Shown in pieces: positions 1-7,275 of a stretch of DNA of 58,926 nt (the stretch's first letter is position 1; each line of letters starts with the position of its first letter). Where the stretch lies: assembly GCA_964370605.1 (NCBI GenBank), contig CAYJJX010000017.1:1-58926 (forward strand), written 5' to 3'. Under the pieces are notes generated by a model that had not been told where the DNA came from, did no database searches, and saw only the letters and a list, made by a program, of their open reading frames with translations. Source of the stretch: CAYJBH01 sp964370605. Its GTDB lineage: Bacteria > Bacillota > Clostridia > Oscillospirales > Ruminococcaceae. Both the position numbers and the translations under genes were made by a program.

Positions 1-102
1 TACGATGCCCGGACTTTCCTCCCCACCGTTTTTAACAAACGGCAGAGCAGCCGCATCGCCTACTCTGATAAAACCATAGATTATAAAAGCCATAATTGAC
101 AT
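1..102 (-). CDS. Partial gene, N-terminus only, unknown product
   Basis: An open frame runs from ATG at 102 off the left edge of the window with no stop in 34 codons. It begins MSIMAFIIYGFIRVGDAAAL. On the minus strand an AAGG lies about 5 nt before the ATG, a usable ribosome binding site. It is divergent from gdhA. Too little is visible to name a family; it could be a chance frame. Confidence 0.35.
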   Translation of the reverse strand, partial: MSIMAFIIYGFIRVGDAAALPFVKNGGEESPGIV

Positions 103-166
103 TTATACCTTACAAAATATTATATAACAAACGCAAAAAAATTTCAATATTTAAATGATATTTTAC

Positions 167-195
167 TTGAAAAAATTGAGAAATTGCGGTATACT
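167..195 (+). promoter_or_regulatory. Promoter of gdhA
   Basis: A -35 box TTGAAA (167-172) and a -10 box TATACT (190-195) are separated by exactly 17 bp. This predicts a transcription start near 202 and a short leader of about 38 nt before the gdhA ATG. Confidence 0.7.
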
Positions 196-239
196 AAGCC
201 ACAGAAAGTATATTGAAGCAAAGAAAGGGTAAAAAAATA

Positions 240-1583
240 ATGAAATCAGCTTATTTGAACGACGTGTTTGAGCAGGTTAAAAAACGCAATTCCGGTGAAC
301 CGGAATTTTTGCAGGCGGTTACCGAGGTTCTCGAATCACTAGATGCAATCGTTGAAAAAGATTCTTCTATCGAGAAATCAGGTGTTGTTGAAAGACTTGT
401 CGAGCCGGAGCGACTTATCGTTTTTCGTGTGCCGTGGGTAGATGACAACGGCAATGTGCAGGTAAACCGTGGCTTCCGTTGCCAGTTCAACTCCGCAATC
501 GGACCCTACAAAGGTGGACTTCGCTTCCACCCAACAGTTACCGCATCGGTAATCAAATTCCTCGGCTTTGAGCAACTCTTCAAAAACAGCCTTACCGGTT
601 TGCCCATGGGCGGTGGTAAAGGTGGCAGTGACTTTGATCCCAAGGGTAAGTCAGACGGTGAAGTAATGCGGTTTTGCCAAAGCTTTATGTCGGAGCTGTA
701 TCGTCACATCGGACAGTTCACCGACGTGCCGGCCGGTGATATCGGTGTTGGTGCTCGTGAAATCGGTTATATGTACGGTCAATACAAAAAGATCACCAAC
801 GAGTCGGTCGGCGTCCTGACCGGAAAAGGTCTATCCTACGGCGGTAGCCTTGCTCGTCCTGAAGCTACTGGTTATGGTCTTTGCTACTTCACCGAAGAAA
901 TGCTGAATGTTCAAGCAAACAGCTCATTCAAGGGTAAGACTGTCGTAATCAGCGGTAGCGGAAACGTCGCAATCTATGCAACTCAAAAAGCCACCGAACT
1001 TGGTGCAAAGGTCATCGCACTTTCTGATAGTGCCGGCTATATTGTCGATAACGACGGCATCGACCTTGATCTCGTCATGAAGATCAAGCTGGAAGATCGT
1101 GCCAGAATCAAAGAATATGTTAAAACTCGTACAAATGCTACCTATACCGAAGGTTGTGCCGGTATCTGGAATACAAAATGTGATATCGCTCTTCCCTGCG
1201 CGACCCAAAATGAGTTGGATGGCGCCGCCGCAAAGGCATTGCAGGCTAACGGCTGTGTAGCCGTCGCAGAAGGCGCAAACATGCCTTGTACTCCGGAAGC
1301 TGTCGAGGTTTTCCTCGAGAACAAGATGATGTTCGGCCCCGCAAAAGCGGCAAATGCAGGCGGTGTTGCCACCAGCGGTCTTGAGATGAGCCAAAACTCA
1401 CTTCGCCTGTCCTGGACTTTCGAAGAGGTAGACAAACGTTTGAAAGACATCATGGTCAACATCTTCAAAAATGCCTTTGAGGCGTCCAAGACCTGCGGCT
1501 GTGAGGGCAATCTCGTCGTCGGCGCAAACGTTGCCGGATTCCTTAAGGTTGCTGACGCCATGAAAGCCCAAGGCGTTGTTTAA
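240..1583 (+). CDS. gdhA: NADP-specific glutamate dehydrogenase
   Basis: Catalyses reductive amination of 2-oxoglutarate to glutamate with NADPH, a main ammonium-assimilation route in anaerobes; cytoplasmic hexamer. At 447 residues it has the usual length of the bacterial NADP enzyme. The substrate-binding segment GPYKGGLRFHP is near residue 90, the PMGGGKGG motif carries the active lysine (K127), and the DVPAGDIGVG motif is near residue 165; the Rossmann segment VVISGSGNVA follows. The frame is open back to a TTG at 213, but ATG 240 is preferred because AAAGGG (224-229) lies 10 nt upstream of it and it gives the family's normal N-terminus. It appears monocistronic, with its own promoter just upstream. 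Confidence 0.95.
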   Translation: MKSAYLNDVFEQVKKRNSGEPEFLQAVTEVLESLDAIVEKDSSIEKSGVVERLVEPERLIVFRVPWVDDNGNVQVNRGFRCQFNSAIGPYKGGLRFHPTVTASVIKFLGFEQLFKNSLTGLPMGGGKGGSDFDPKGKSDGEVMRFCQSFMSELYRHIGQFTDVPAGDIGVGAREIGYMYGQYKKITNESVGVLTGKGLSYGGSLARPEATGYGLCYFTEEMLNVQANSSFKGKTVVISGSGNVAIYATQKATELGAKVIALSDSAGYIVDNDGIDLDLVMKIKLEDRARIKEYVKTRTNATYTEGCAGIWNTKCDIALPCATQNELDGAAAKALQANGCVAVAEGANMPCTPEAVEVFLENKMMFGPAKAANAGGVATSGLEMSQNSLRLSWTFEEVDKRLKDIMVNIFKNAFEASKTCGCEGNLVVGANVAGFLKVADAMKAQGVV

Positions 1584-1968
1584 TCTCCCGATTTCAATTA
1601 TAATAGGCAAGTGCAAAAGTACCTGCGGCTAAAAACTAATGATTAATGATGCAAGGCTTATGTGATCTTCGGCTAAAAAACCGTTTGCTGTCAAATTATT
1701 ACAAAGCAAACTGAAAATTGTCATTACCATTTGCTTTTCTCTTCAGCTCCACGTATTTTGCACCTAGCAAAACTACTATATCAAATGCCGCCGAGGCTTC
1801 GGCGGCATTTAAGATTGTCGTCACTTTTGCAAATGGGTTACCATCGCAAACGATACGCTACAAACAGTCTTCAGATTTTGACAGATTTTTTTGCTCGTTT
1901 TTGGTATAATCCTTTCAATAGGGATATAATATTACAAATGGTTACAATATGAAAGGGTCGGTTATAAT
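1584..1968. other. Intergenic region between gdhA and the lipoprotein gene
   Basis: 385 bp with no convincing gene. It holds a perfect 12-bp hairpin (stem 1783-1794 and 1799-1810, loop GGCT) that lacks a T-tract and lies 200 bp past gdhA, so it is at best a weak terminator. Two TATAAT boxes (1905-1910, with the extended TGG upstream, and 1925-1930) are candidate promoters for the downstream lipoprotein gene; a TTGACA at 1878-1883 is 21 bp from the first, longer than ideal. Confidence 0.5.
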
Positions 1969-2691
1969 ATGAAAAAAATCAGATTTGCAATAAAAGCGCC
2001 TTTGCTCTGTCTTGTGCTATCGCTTTTATTTTTGTCAGGATGCTATCGAGTTGAGTTGCCGGAATCGCTCCAGCCGTTGCCTGCGATAACCAAAGAACCA
2101 TCATTCCCAACACCGGAACAAAACTTAGTGCAGGCGCTTGAACTGTTGCGGTCGGGAGATACCGAGGAATTAGTCGATTGCATTTTCACCGATGAACAAT
2201 CTTCCGATTACCTATCAGACGGTTTTAACCTTGATGTTCTTGAACAATATGATATTGACGCCACACTGCTTTCAGAGGCGACCAAAACTATCACGACTAA
2301 GCTCTATGAAGGTCTCGAATATGAAATATTATCGAGTAAAATAACTGGCGACAATGCAACTGTTACCGTATTGTTGACCACACCGGATGGAGAATTGCTG
2401 GTGGAAACCTTTATCGATGAATTCGCATCACTATATGCAAAAAGCCTTTTTACCGGTGGCAGTGATCCGAAGCAGCTCGCCGGCGAGGTAATCGGTTCAA
2501 TGATAGAAAATATTGATGACCTGTCAAAACAAAAAAAGACAACACAAACAACAATAGAGATGATCAAGGGCGACGATCGATGGCTGATAGTCCCAAACGA
2601 TGAATTGGGAGATGCCATAACAGGCGGCACCATCTCCGCCACAGAGCAGCTATCAAGATTTGCAAAAACTATATTGCCAATGACGGAATAA
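1969..2691 (+). CDS. Putative lipoprotein of unknown function
   Basis: 240 residues. The N-terminus has a basic start, a hydrophobic stretch and the lipobox LSGC near residue 25, so it should be exported and lipid-anchored to the outer face of the membrane. The body is acidic and rich in Glu, Asp and Thr, with no motif I recognise. Start ATG 1969 follows GAAAGGG (1951-1957) by 11 nt. It stands alone between gdhA and the convergent LysR gene and ends at a bidirectional terminator. The overall pattern resembles small clostridial lipoproteins of the DUF type with an NTF2-like or cystatin-like fold, but that is only an impression. Confidence 0.75.
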   Translation: MKKIRFAIKAPLLCLVLSLLFLSGCYRVELPESLQPLPAITKEPSFPTPEQNLVQALELLRSGDTEELVDCIFTDEQSSDYLSDGFNLDVLEQYDIDATLLSEATKTITTKLYEGLEYEILSSKITGDNATVTVLLTTPDGELLVETFIDEFASLYAKSLFTGGSDPKQLAGEVIGSMIENIDDLSKQKKTTQTTIEMIKGDDRWLIVPNDELGDAITGGTISATEQLSRFAKTILPMTE

Positions 2692-2791
2692 GTCGTTGAC
2701 CGGTTGGACAATCGAATGCACGTAAATTTCTATCAAGCAGGTACAACTTAAAAACCACAAACATAAGCCTCAAAACAAATATTCAAGCTAG

Positions 2792-2828
2792 TAAAACAGT
2801 GTTGACCGTATAGGTCAACACTGTTTTA
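2792..2828. terminator. Bidirectional intrinsic terminator
   Basis: A perfect 16-bp stem (2792-2807 with 2813-2828) around a 5-nt loop GTATA. The stem ends in TTTTA on one side and TAAAA on the other, so it can act on both strands. It sits between the convergent lipoprotein gene and the LysR gene. Confidence 0.85.
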
Positions 2829-2832
2829 ATAG

Positions 2833-3723
2833 CTATATCATTTCGTGTACAAGTTTCACAAACTCCCCTGCCGACTTTGAAAGCGGAATACTGTTGACAT
2901 GTGCCATACCGATATGACGCGGTTTTATTCCGGGCGATAGTCTAACCTCAAAAAGTTCTCCCGAATCAAGATATTTCATCGAAAATTCTCGAATGACACA
3001 AGATACTCCGAGTCCGATTTTCGAAAATTCCAGCAGCAAATCATAAGAACCGAGTTCGATAGCCGGAGTTACGGCAATGGATTGTTTAATAAAATATTCG
3101 TCAATATATCGTCTTGAGTTGCTTTTTTGCTCCAATAAAAGTAACGGAAGGTCGGCAAGTTCAGACGGTTTCAGTGATTCATTTTTCAACTCTGCAAACT
3201 TGTTTCCTGCTACAAAAATATCCTGTATCTCGATGCAAGAATGAATGTTTAGCCCCGAGACATTTTTTATTGGAAGATTAACAAACGCAAGGTCGGCAGA
3301 GGCTGATTTTAAAAGTTCAATGCAATCAGCAGTGGTACGATTTATGACATTTATGTTAATATGCGGAAAGTTGCGGTGATATGTCTCGAGTATCGGCAGT
3401 AAGAAGTGTTTCGATATGGTGTCTGCCGCCGCAATCTTAACTTCACCGCATTCAAGCCGTGATACCTCGCTCAACTTATCCTCACCTGCTTTGAGGGTCT
3501 TGAGCGCACGATCGACATAACTGTATAGGTGCTTGCCCTCGGTGGTTAGCACCACTCCTTTTGAGGTTCTGGCAAAAAGAGTAACCCCGAGCGAGCGTTC
3601 CAGCGCAGTAATCGTCTGACTGACAGCCGGTTGAGTAATAAAAAGTGCATTTGCGGCCGCAGAAAATGAAAGTTTGTCTGCAACCTCGCGAAAAACTCTA
3701 TAATGCTCAAGATTGACTTCCAT
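2833..3723 (-). CDS. LysR-family transcriptional regulator
   Basis: 296 residues, the standard LysR length. The N-terminal winged helix-turn-helix is visible (FSAAANALFITQPAVSQTI, residues about 20-38, followed by LERSLGVTLFAR). The C-terminal two-thirds is a periplasmic-binding-protein-like effector domain. The start ATG 3723 has AAGGTG five nt upstream. It is transcribed divergently from the CofE-like gene across a 128-bp gap that contains a palindrome, the usual arrangement for a LysR regulator and its target. The effector is not predictable from sequence. The regulator is of the CysL/CbbR-like general type. Confidence 0.9.
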   Translation of the reverse strand: MEVNLEHYRVFREVADKLSFSAAANALFITQPAVSQTITALERSLGVTLFARTSKGVVLTTEGKHLYSYVDRALKTLKAGEDKLSEVSRLECGEVKIAAADTISKHFLLPILETYHRNFPHININVINRTTADCIELLKSASADLAFVNLPIKNVSGLNIHSCIEIQDIFVAGNKFAELKNESLKPSELADLPLLLLEQKSNSRRYIDEYFIKQSIAVTPAIELGSYDLLLEFSKIGLGVSCVIREFSMKYLDSGELFEVRLSPGIKPRHIGMAHVNSIPLSKSAGEFVKLVHEMI

Positions 3724-3798
3724 AAGTTCACCTTATTCCTAAAATAAAAAATAATAATTTTACTTATATCAATAAATATTGTATATTATATTATAGAC

Positions 3799-3816
3799 GC
3801 TGTCAACAGTGACAGC
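3799..3816. promoter_or_regulatory. Candidate LysR binding palindrome
   Basis: Inverted repeat GCTGTC-N6-GACAGC (3799-3804 and 3811-3816) lies in the divergent LysR/CofE-like intergenic region, 36 bp before the ATG at 3852. Its position fits an operator for the adjacent regulator. This is inferred from position and symmetry only. Confidence 0.35.
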
Positions 3817-3851
3817 AAAAATGTAACGAGTATTCAGAAAGGTTTGTTGAT

Positions 3852-5051
3852 ATGTCAAGAATGATTGGAACAATTTCCCGTGGCGTTCGTGCACCGATTA
3901 TCCGTGAGGGAGATAATATTAAAGAAATAGTTGTAAGCAGTGTTATCGAAGCTGCAAAAAGCGGTGGATTCGAGCTGAACGACAAAGATGTTGTCGGCAT
4001 AACCGAGGCAGTTGTCGCACGCGCCCAGGGTAACTATGCAACGACAGATGACATTGCTCAGGATATCAATGCAAAATTCAAATCAGATCATATAGGTGTC
4101 ATATTCCCGATCATGAGCCGAAATCGATTTGCAATCTGTCTGCGCGGAATTGCCAAGGGAGTGAAAAAAGTCACACTTATGATGAGTTACCCCTCCGACG
4201 AGGTTGGAAACCACCTCATCGATGTAGATGAACTGGATGAAAAAGGCGTGAACCCATGGGTAGATGTGCTGGACGAAAAGAAATATCGTGAGCTTTTCGG
4301 CTATAAAAAACACACCTTCACCGGTGTTGACTACGTCGAATACTACACCGAACTTATCCGTGAAGAAGGAGCAGAGGCCGAGGTTATTTTCGCGAATGAC
4401 TGTCGTAAAATTTTGGACTATACCAAAGATGTACTTTGCTGTGATATCCATACGAGAGAGCGCTCGAAGCGCTTGCTTAAAGCGGCCGGTGGCAATACCA
4501 TTCTGGGTTTGGATGATATCATGACTGCGCCAATCGAAAATAGCGGTTGCAACCCGAGCTATGGTCTACTCGGTTCCAACAAGGCAACTGAGTCCACCGT
4601 GAAACTATTCCCGACCGGTTGTGAGCAGTTGGTGCTCGACATTCAGGGTGAGTTTTATGCCAAAACCGGAAGCAAAATCGAAGTTTTGGTCTATGGTGAC
4701 GGCGCATTCAAAGATCCTGTCGGAAAAATTTGGGAACTTGCCGACCCCGTAGTATCTCCGGGACACACCCCCGGCCTTGACGGCACACCGAACGAGTTGA
4801 AACTCAAATACCTTGCAGACAACGATTTTGCCGACCTAAAGGGTGACGAGCTAAGAGAAGCAATCTCCAAGACCATCATTGAAAAGGACAAAAACAACAA
4901 GAGTCTTGTCGGACAGATGGCAACACAGGGCACCACCCCACGTCGATTGACCGATCTTATCGGATCGCTCTGTGATTTAACCTCGGGAAGTGGTGATAAG
5001 GGAACTCCCATCATCCTTATCCAAGGATACTTTGACAACTATACCGACTAA
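3852..5051 (+). CDS. CofE-like (coenzyme F420-0:glutamate ligase family) protein
   Basis: 399 residues resembling the F420-0:gamma-glutamyl ligase family (CofE, PF01996-type): the N-terminus IGTISRGVRAPIIREGDNIK and the DVVGITEAVVARAQG segment (about residues 46-60) match the family pattern. True CofE adds glutamate to F420-0 and is about 250 residues; this longer Firmicutes version occurs in organisms not known to make F420, so the real substrate is unknown. No other F420 gene is in the window. The start ATG follows AGAAAGGT by about 8 nt. The gene is divergent from the LysR gene and ends at a clear terminator, so it is a one-gene unit probably controlled by that LysR protein. Confidence 0.75.
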   Translation: MSRMIGTISRGVRAPIIREGDNIKEIVVSSVIEAAKSGGFELNDKDVVGITEAVVARAQGNYATTDDIAQDINAKFKSDHIGVIFPIMSRNRFAICLRGIAKGVKKVTLMMSYPSDEVGNHLIDVDELDEKGVNPWVDVLDEKKYRELFGYKKHTFTGVDYVEYYTELIREEGAEAEVIFANDCRKILDYTKDVLCCDIHTRERSKRLLKAAGGNTILGLDDIMTAPIENSGCNPSYGLLGSNKATESTVKLFPTGCEQLVLDIQGEFYAKTGSKIEVLVYGDGAFKDPVGKIWELADPVVSPGHTPGLDGTPNELKLKYLADNDFADLKGDELREAISKTIIEKDKNNKSLVGQMATQGTTPRRLTDLIGSLCDLTSGSGDKGTPIILIQGYFDNYTD

Positions 5052-5095
5052 TTTACGGTAGCCACAAGCAACCAAAAATAAACTGTTTAAATATA

Positions 5096-5147
5096 AACTC
5101 TCCTAATTTATAAAATTAATTTCTATAAATTAGGAGGGTTTTCTTTT
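5096..5147 (+). terminator. Intrinsic terminator after the CofE-like gene
   Basis: A 17-bp stem with one G-T pair (5096-5112 with 5124-5140), an 11-nt AT-rich loop, and a TTTTCTTTTC tail. It separates the CofE-like gene from convergent nagA and may serve both. Confidence 0.8.
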
Positions 5148-5207
5148 CTATTGTCCGCTTTTATCGGTTTGATTCGATTGCATAGGCTTTTTTCTTTTCA
5201 AGTATTT

Positions 5208-6329
5208 TTACAGCATATCTCCACCAAGCACAACGGCCTTTTGATTTAGCTCTGCGTCGGTGATCAAGAAGTCGGCACGTTTGCCCTGTTCAATACTTCC
5301 GATTTCACCGTCAATCTCCACCGCCTTCGCCGGATTCAGTGTCGCGGCAGTTATCGCCTCCTCCACTGGAACGCCAAACGACACACAGCGGCGCAGGCAG
5401 TCGGCAAGACAGGTAGCAGAGCCTGCAATGGTGCCGTCGGCAAGAGTGCATTTTCCGTCGGTCATATTGACTTTCTGCCCACCGAGTGTGTACTCGCCGT
5501 TTTCAAGACCGGTTGCAGACATTGAATCACTGATGAGACATACACGACCTTTGAACTGACGGAAAGAATTTCTCACCACCGATGGATGAAGATGTATTCC
5601 GTCTGAAATAATCTCAACATACTGTGCAAAATCGCCTGCCGCACCGACCAGACCGGGATCACGATGATGATACGGTTGCATTGCATTGAATAGATGGGTT
5701 ACCATCGAGGCGCCGGAAAAGAAACCGGCTTTAGCTTCTTCGTAGTTTGCGGCAGTGTGTGCCAGAGACACCTTCACCATCTGTGATACCTCACGGATAA
5801 AGTCGTTTGCTCCTTCACACTCCGGTGCCACATCCACAAGACGAACAGTACCGAAGCTGACGTCATAAAGACGGTTGAACGTTTCAACATCCGGCGCAAA
5901 TATGTTATCGGCGGACTGTGCACCTTTTTTTGAGGTATTGATATATGGACCTTCCATATTAATGCCCCACATGACTGCCATCCCTTTTTCCGGCAGATGA
6001 ACAAATTTTCCGGCACGATCGAAAAGAGGTGTAAGCGTTTCCTCATCAAATGACATAGAGGTGCCAAGAAAGGAGGTTATGCCATTCTTGGCAAGATATG
6101 TCGCAATATTTTCAAGCGCACCATCTTGCTCATCACAAAAATCGGTGCCAAAACTACCGTGGGTATGGATATCAACAAGGCCGGGAAGGACAAGACATCC
6201 CTCTGCATCATAGAGAATGTCACCGTCAAGCTTCGGGGCAATCTGTGAGATTCGTCCCTCCGACACAGCTATGTCGGCAGTAATAAATGCTCCGCGATAG
6301 AATATCTTTCCGTTTTTAATTATCTTCAT
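5208..6329 (-). CDS. nagA: N-acetylglucosamine-6-phosphate deacetylase
   Basis: Converts GlcNAc-6-phosphate to glucosamine-6-phosphate and acetate in amino-sugar and cell-wall recycling; cytoplasmic amidohydrolase. 373 residues, normal length. Visible metal and active-site signatures: DIHTHG (H55, H57), the bridging glutamate in NMEGPYIN (E126), H191 in LAHTAANYEEA, H212 in THLFNAMQPYHHRDPG, and the catalytic aspartate in LISDSMSATG (D268). ATG 6329 has AAAGGAG 11 nt upstream. It lies downstream of tcdA on the same strand with a 112-bp gap. nagB is not in the window. Confidence 0.93.
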   Translation of the reverse strand: MKIIKNGKIFYRGAFITADIAVSEGRISQIAPKLDGDILYDAEGCLVLPGLVDIHTHGSFGTDFCDEQDGALENIATYLAKNGITSFLGTSMSFDEETLTPLFDRAGKFVHLPEKGMAVMWGINMEGPYINTSKKGAQSADNIFAPDVETFNRLYDVSFGTVRLVDVAPECEGANDFIREVSQMVKVSLAHTAANYEEAKAGFFSGASMVTHLFNAMQPYHHRDPGLVGAAGDFAQYVEIISDGIHLHPSVVRNSFRQFKGRVCLISDSMSATGLENGEYTLGGQKVNMTDGKCTLADGTIAGSATCLADCLRRCVSFGVPVEEAITAATLNPAKAVEIDGEIGSIEQGKRADFLITDAELNQKAVVLGGDML

Positions 6330-6441
6330 TTTGTTAGTTGCTCCTTTCGTAAGTTGTTAAAGTTGCCAAAAAACATTCATGTCCCCTATCAATGTTTTTG
6401 GCCGTATATCGCTAAAACCTGTGGCATAGAATCTCTTATTA

Positions 6442-7158
6442 TCAATCGCCCGATAAGATCTGATTCACAACATGTTGTGCAAGCAAAAGTCCTGCAGCCG
6501 ACGGGACAAAAATACAGCTGGACGGTGCAGGCCGAGAAGCATTTTTGTGCCGTTCCTCGGAAAGATGCCCTTTGCTTCGCTCCTGCGGTGAATAAACTAC
6601 ATCAATTCCAAAAATTTCTCGCTTTTTCAGCTCCCGCCTCATCACCCGTGCAAGTGGACAGCCGTGGCTGTTCTCGATCATGTCCAGCTTCAGCAAGGTA
6701 AGATCGGTCTTCCCTCCCGTACCCATACAGCTGACTATCTTTGTGCCTGCCGCAACACAGCGCTCGATCAAGAGCAGTTTTGTAGTAACGGTATCAATGG
6801 CGTCGATCACATAATCAAAGCGCTCAAATTCGAATTGATCAATGTTATCGACGGTGATAAATTCATCGACAACGTCTATCTTGACCTTTGGATTAATGTC
6901 ACCGAGCCGCTTTGCGGCAACTTCACACTTTCTCTCGCCTATCGTAGAGTGCAGTGAAAAAAGTTGCCGGTTGAGGTTGGTTGTATCAAAACTGTCGCCG
7001 TCGACAAGTGTGATCTTTCCTATACCACTTCGCACAAGAGCCTCGGCGGCAATTCCTCCGACCCCTCCGAGTCCAAATACTGCGACAGCTGTGTTTTGAA
7101 GTTTTTCTATCCCTTGTTGTTCATATAACGGCACCAGTCGCGCAAACATCTCATCCAA
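6442..7158 (-). CDS. tcdA: tRNA threonylcarbamoyladenosine dehydratase (ThiF/E1-like)
   Basis: Member of the ThiF/MoeB/E1 adenylating superfamily, closest in shape to TcdA (CsdL/YgdL), which cyclises t6A at position 37 of tRNA in an ATP-dependent way. 238 residues, typical for TcdA. The nucleotide-binding motif GLGGVGG is at residues 29-35, the DGDSFDTTNLNRQLF segment with its arginine at about 53-67, and the C-terminus has the VPSAAGLLLAQHVVNQIL signature. A TTG start at 7158 is preferred over the internal ATG at 7149 because AAGGAG lies 9 nt before the TTG. It has its own promoter and is divergent from the SpoIID-like gene. Confidence 0.85.
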   Translation of the reverse strand: MDEMFARLVPLYEQQGIEKLQNTAVAVFGLGGVGGIAAEALVRSGIGKITLVDGDSFDTTNLNRQLFSLHSTIGERKCEVAAKRLGDINPKVKIDVVDEFITVDNIDQFEFERFDYVIDAIDTVTTKLLLIERCVAAGTKIVSCMGTGGKTDLTLLKLDMIENSHGCPLARVMRRELKKREIFGIDVVYSPQERSKGHLSEERHKNASRPAPSSCIFVPSAAGLLLAQHVVNQILSGD

Positions 7159-7187
7159 TCACTGCATCTCCTTTTTTCTTCAGTCTA

Positions 7188-7215
7188 ATTGTACCAAAAC
7201 TGTGTCAAAAGTCAA
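7188..7215 (-). promoter_or_regulatory. Promoter of tcdA
   Basis: On the minus strand, TTGACT (7210-7215) and TACAAT (7188-7193) are 16 bp apart, just upstream of the tcdA ribosome binding site. Confidence 0.55.
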
Positions 7216-7275
7216 TATCAAAAACATGTAGTTCGGCATATATTAGTATAAGCAGATTATCTATAAGGAGATCTT

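Noticed and set aside
213..239. TTG start for gdhA
   Set aside because: No ribosome binding site before it; ATG 240 has AAAGGG 10 nt upstream and gives the normal protein length.
924..1394. 156-codon minus-strand ORF inside gdhA
   Set aside because: Shadow frame of a well-conserved gene.
1783..1810. Perfect 12-bp hairpin as the gdhA terminator
   Set aside because: It lies 200 bp past the stop and lacks a T-tract, so it is kept only as a note.
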